A stretch of DNA of 64,000 nucleotides from positions 41,526,761-41,590,760 of the forward strand of contig CM067306.1 of assembly GCA_034231615.1 (NCBI GenBank), in the 5' to 3' direction. Below are positions 63,981 through 64,000 of this stretch, one piece after another. A program made the translations under genes and the position numbers. The DNA is from Meghimatium bilineatum (Eukaryota > Mollusca > Gastropoda > Stylommatophora > Philomycidae). A model generated the notes under the pieces. That model made no database searches. It was not told where the DNA came from and worked only from the letters and a program-made list of their open reading frames with translations. The first letter of the stretch is position 1; each line of letters opens with the position of its first letter.

Positions 63981-64000
63981 TCCTGAAAGATACATTATCA

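Overview
The window is eukaryotic, AT-rich and repeat-laden, and carries one very large interrupted gene on the + strand. I resolve 35 coding exons (first 1893..2017, last 62543..62629; 6,959 coding bases, about 2,320 codons). All 34 junctions keep the reading frame and use AG acceptors and GT donors. Both ends of the gene lie outside the window, so there is no start codon, stop codon, promoter or poly(A) site for it here. The remaining roughly 89 percent is intron filled with non-LTR retrotransposon debris, SINE-like repeats and minisatellites. The repeat types and gene structure suggest an invertebrate animal; a mollusc or other lophotrochozoan is my guess, and species cannot be settled from sequence alone.

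The gene encodes an intracellular muscle protein of the titin/sallimus type. Fifteen I-set immunoglobulin (Ig) domains, called IgA to IgO here, are joined by charged or proline-rich linkers. IgL to IgO and the linkers between them (exons 20-28) follow the order of vertebrate titin at the Z-disc/I-band border, including a linker with SSFEKRLMDEIEYRE directly before an Ig that contains IAWYKDGRRVK. After IgO the protein changes to seven small exons (29-35), each of intron phase 2-2 and mostly rich in P, E, V and K, like the elastic PEVK spring of titin. Exons 14-19 are three tandem modules, each one linker exon followed by a 259-base Ig exon, whose linkers share a degenerate motif (REELEMQIE...FEKRVALFG) that I do not recognise.

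Layout: 1-9.5 kb IgA-IgC; 10-17.3 kb IgD-IgF; 20-27 kb a linker, IgG and IgH, with a 5'-truncated LINE that has an exact 13-base target-site duplication (21070..23356); 29.6-36.6 kb the three linker/Ig modules; 38-49.2 kb the titin-collinear block; 51-62.6 kb the spring exons. Introns hold at least 18 copies of two related SINE-like families, tRNA-derived SINEs, several LINE lineages (one ending in a C2H2 zinc finger), RNase H-bearing LINE ends, two MITE-like inverted-repeat elements, and minisatellites of about 35, 46, 51/55, 55 and 64 bases.

The gene would act in the sarcomere: tandem Ig domains as a stiff chain with binding sites near the Z-disc, then an extensible proline-rich segment. 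No bacterial features, CRISPR array, functional tRNA or rRNA gene was found.
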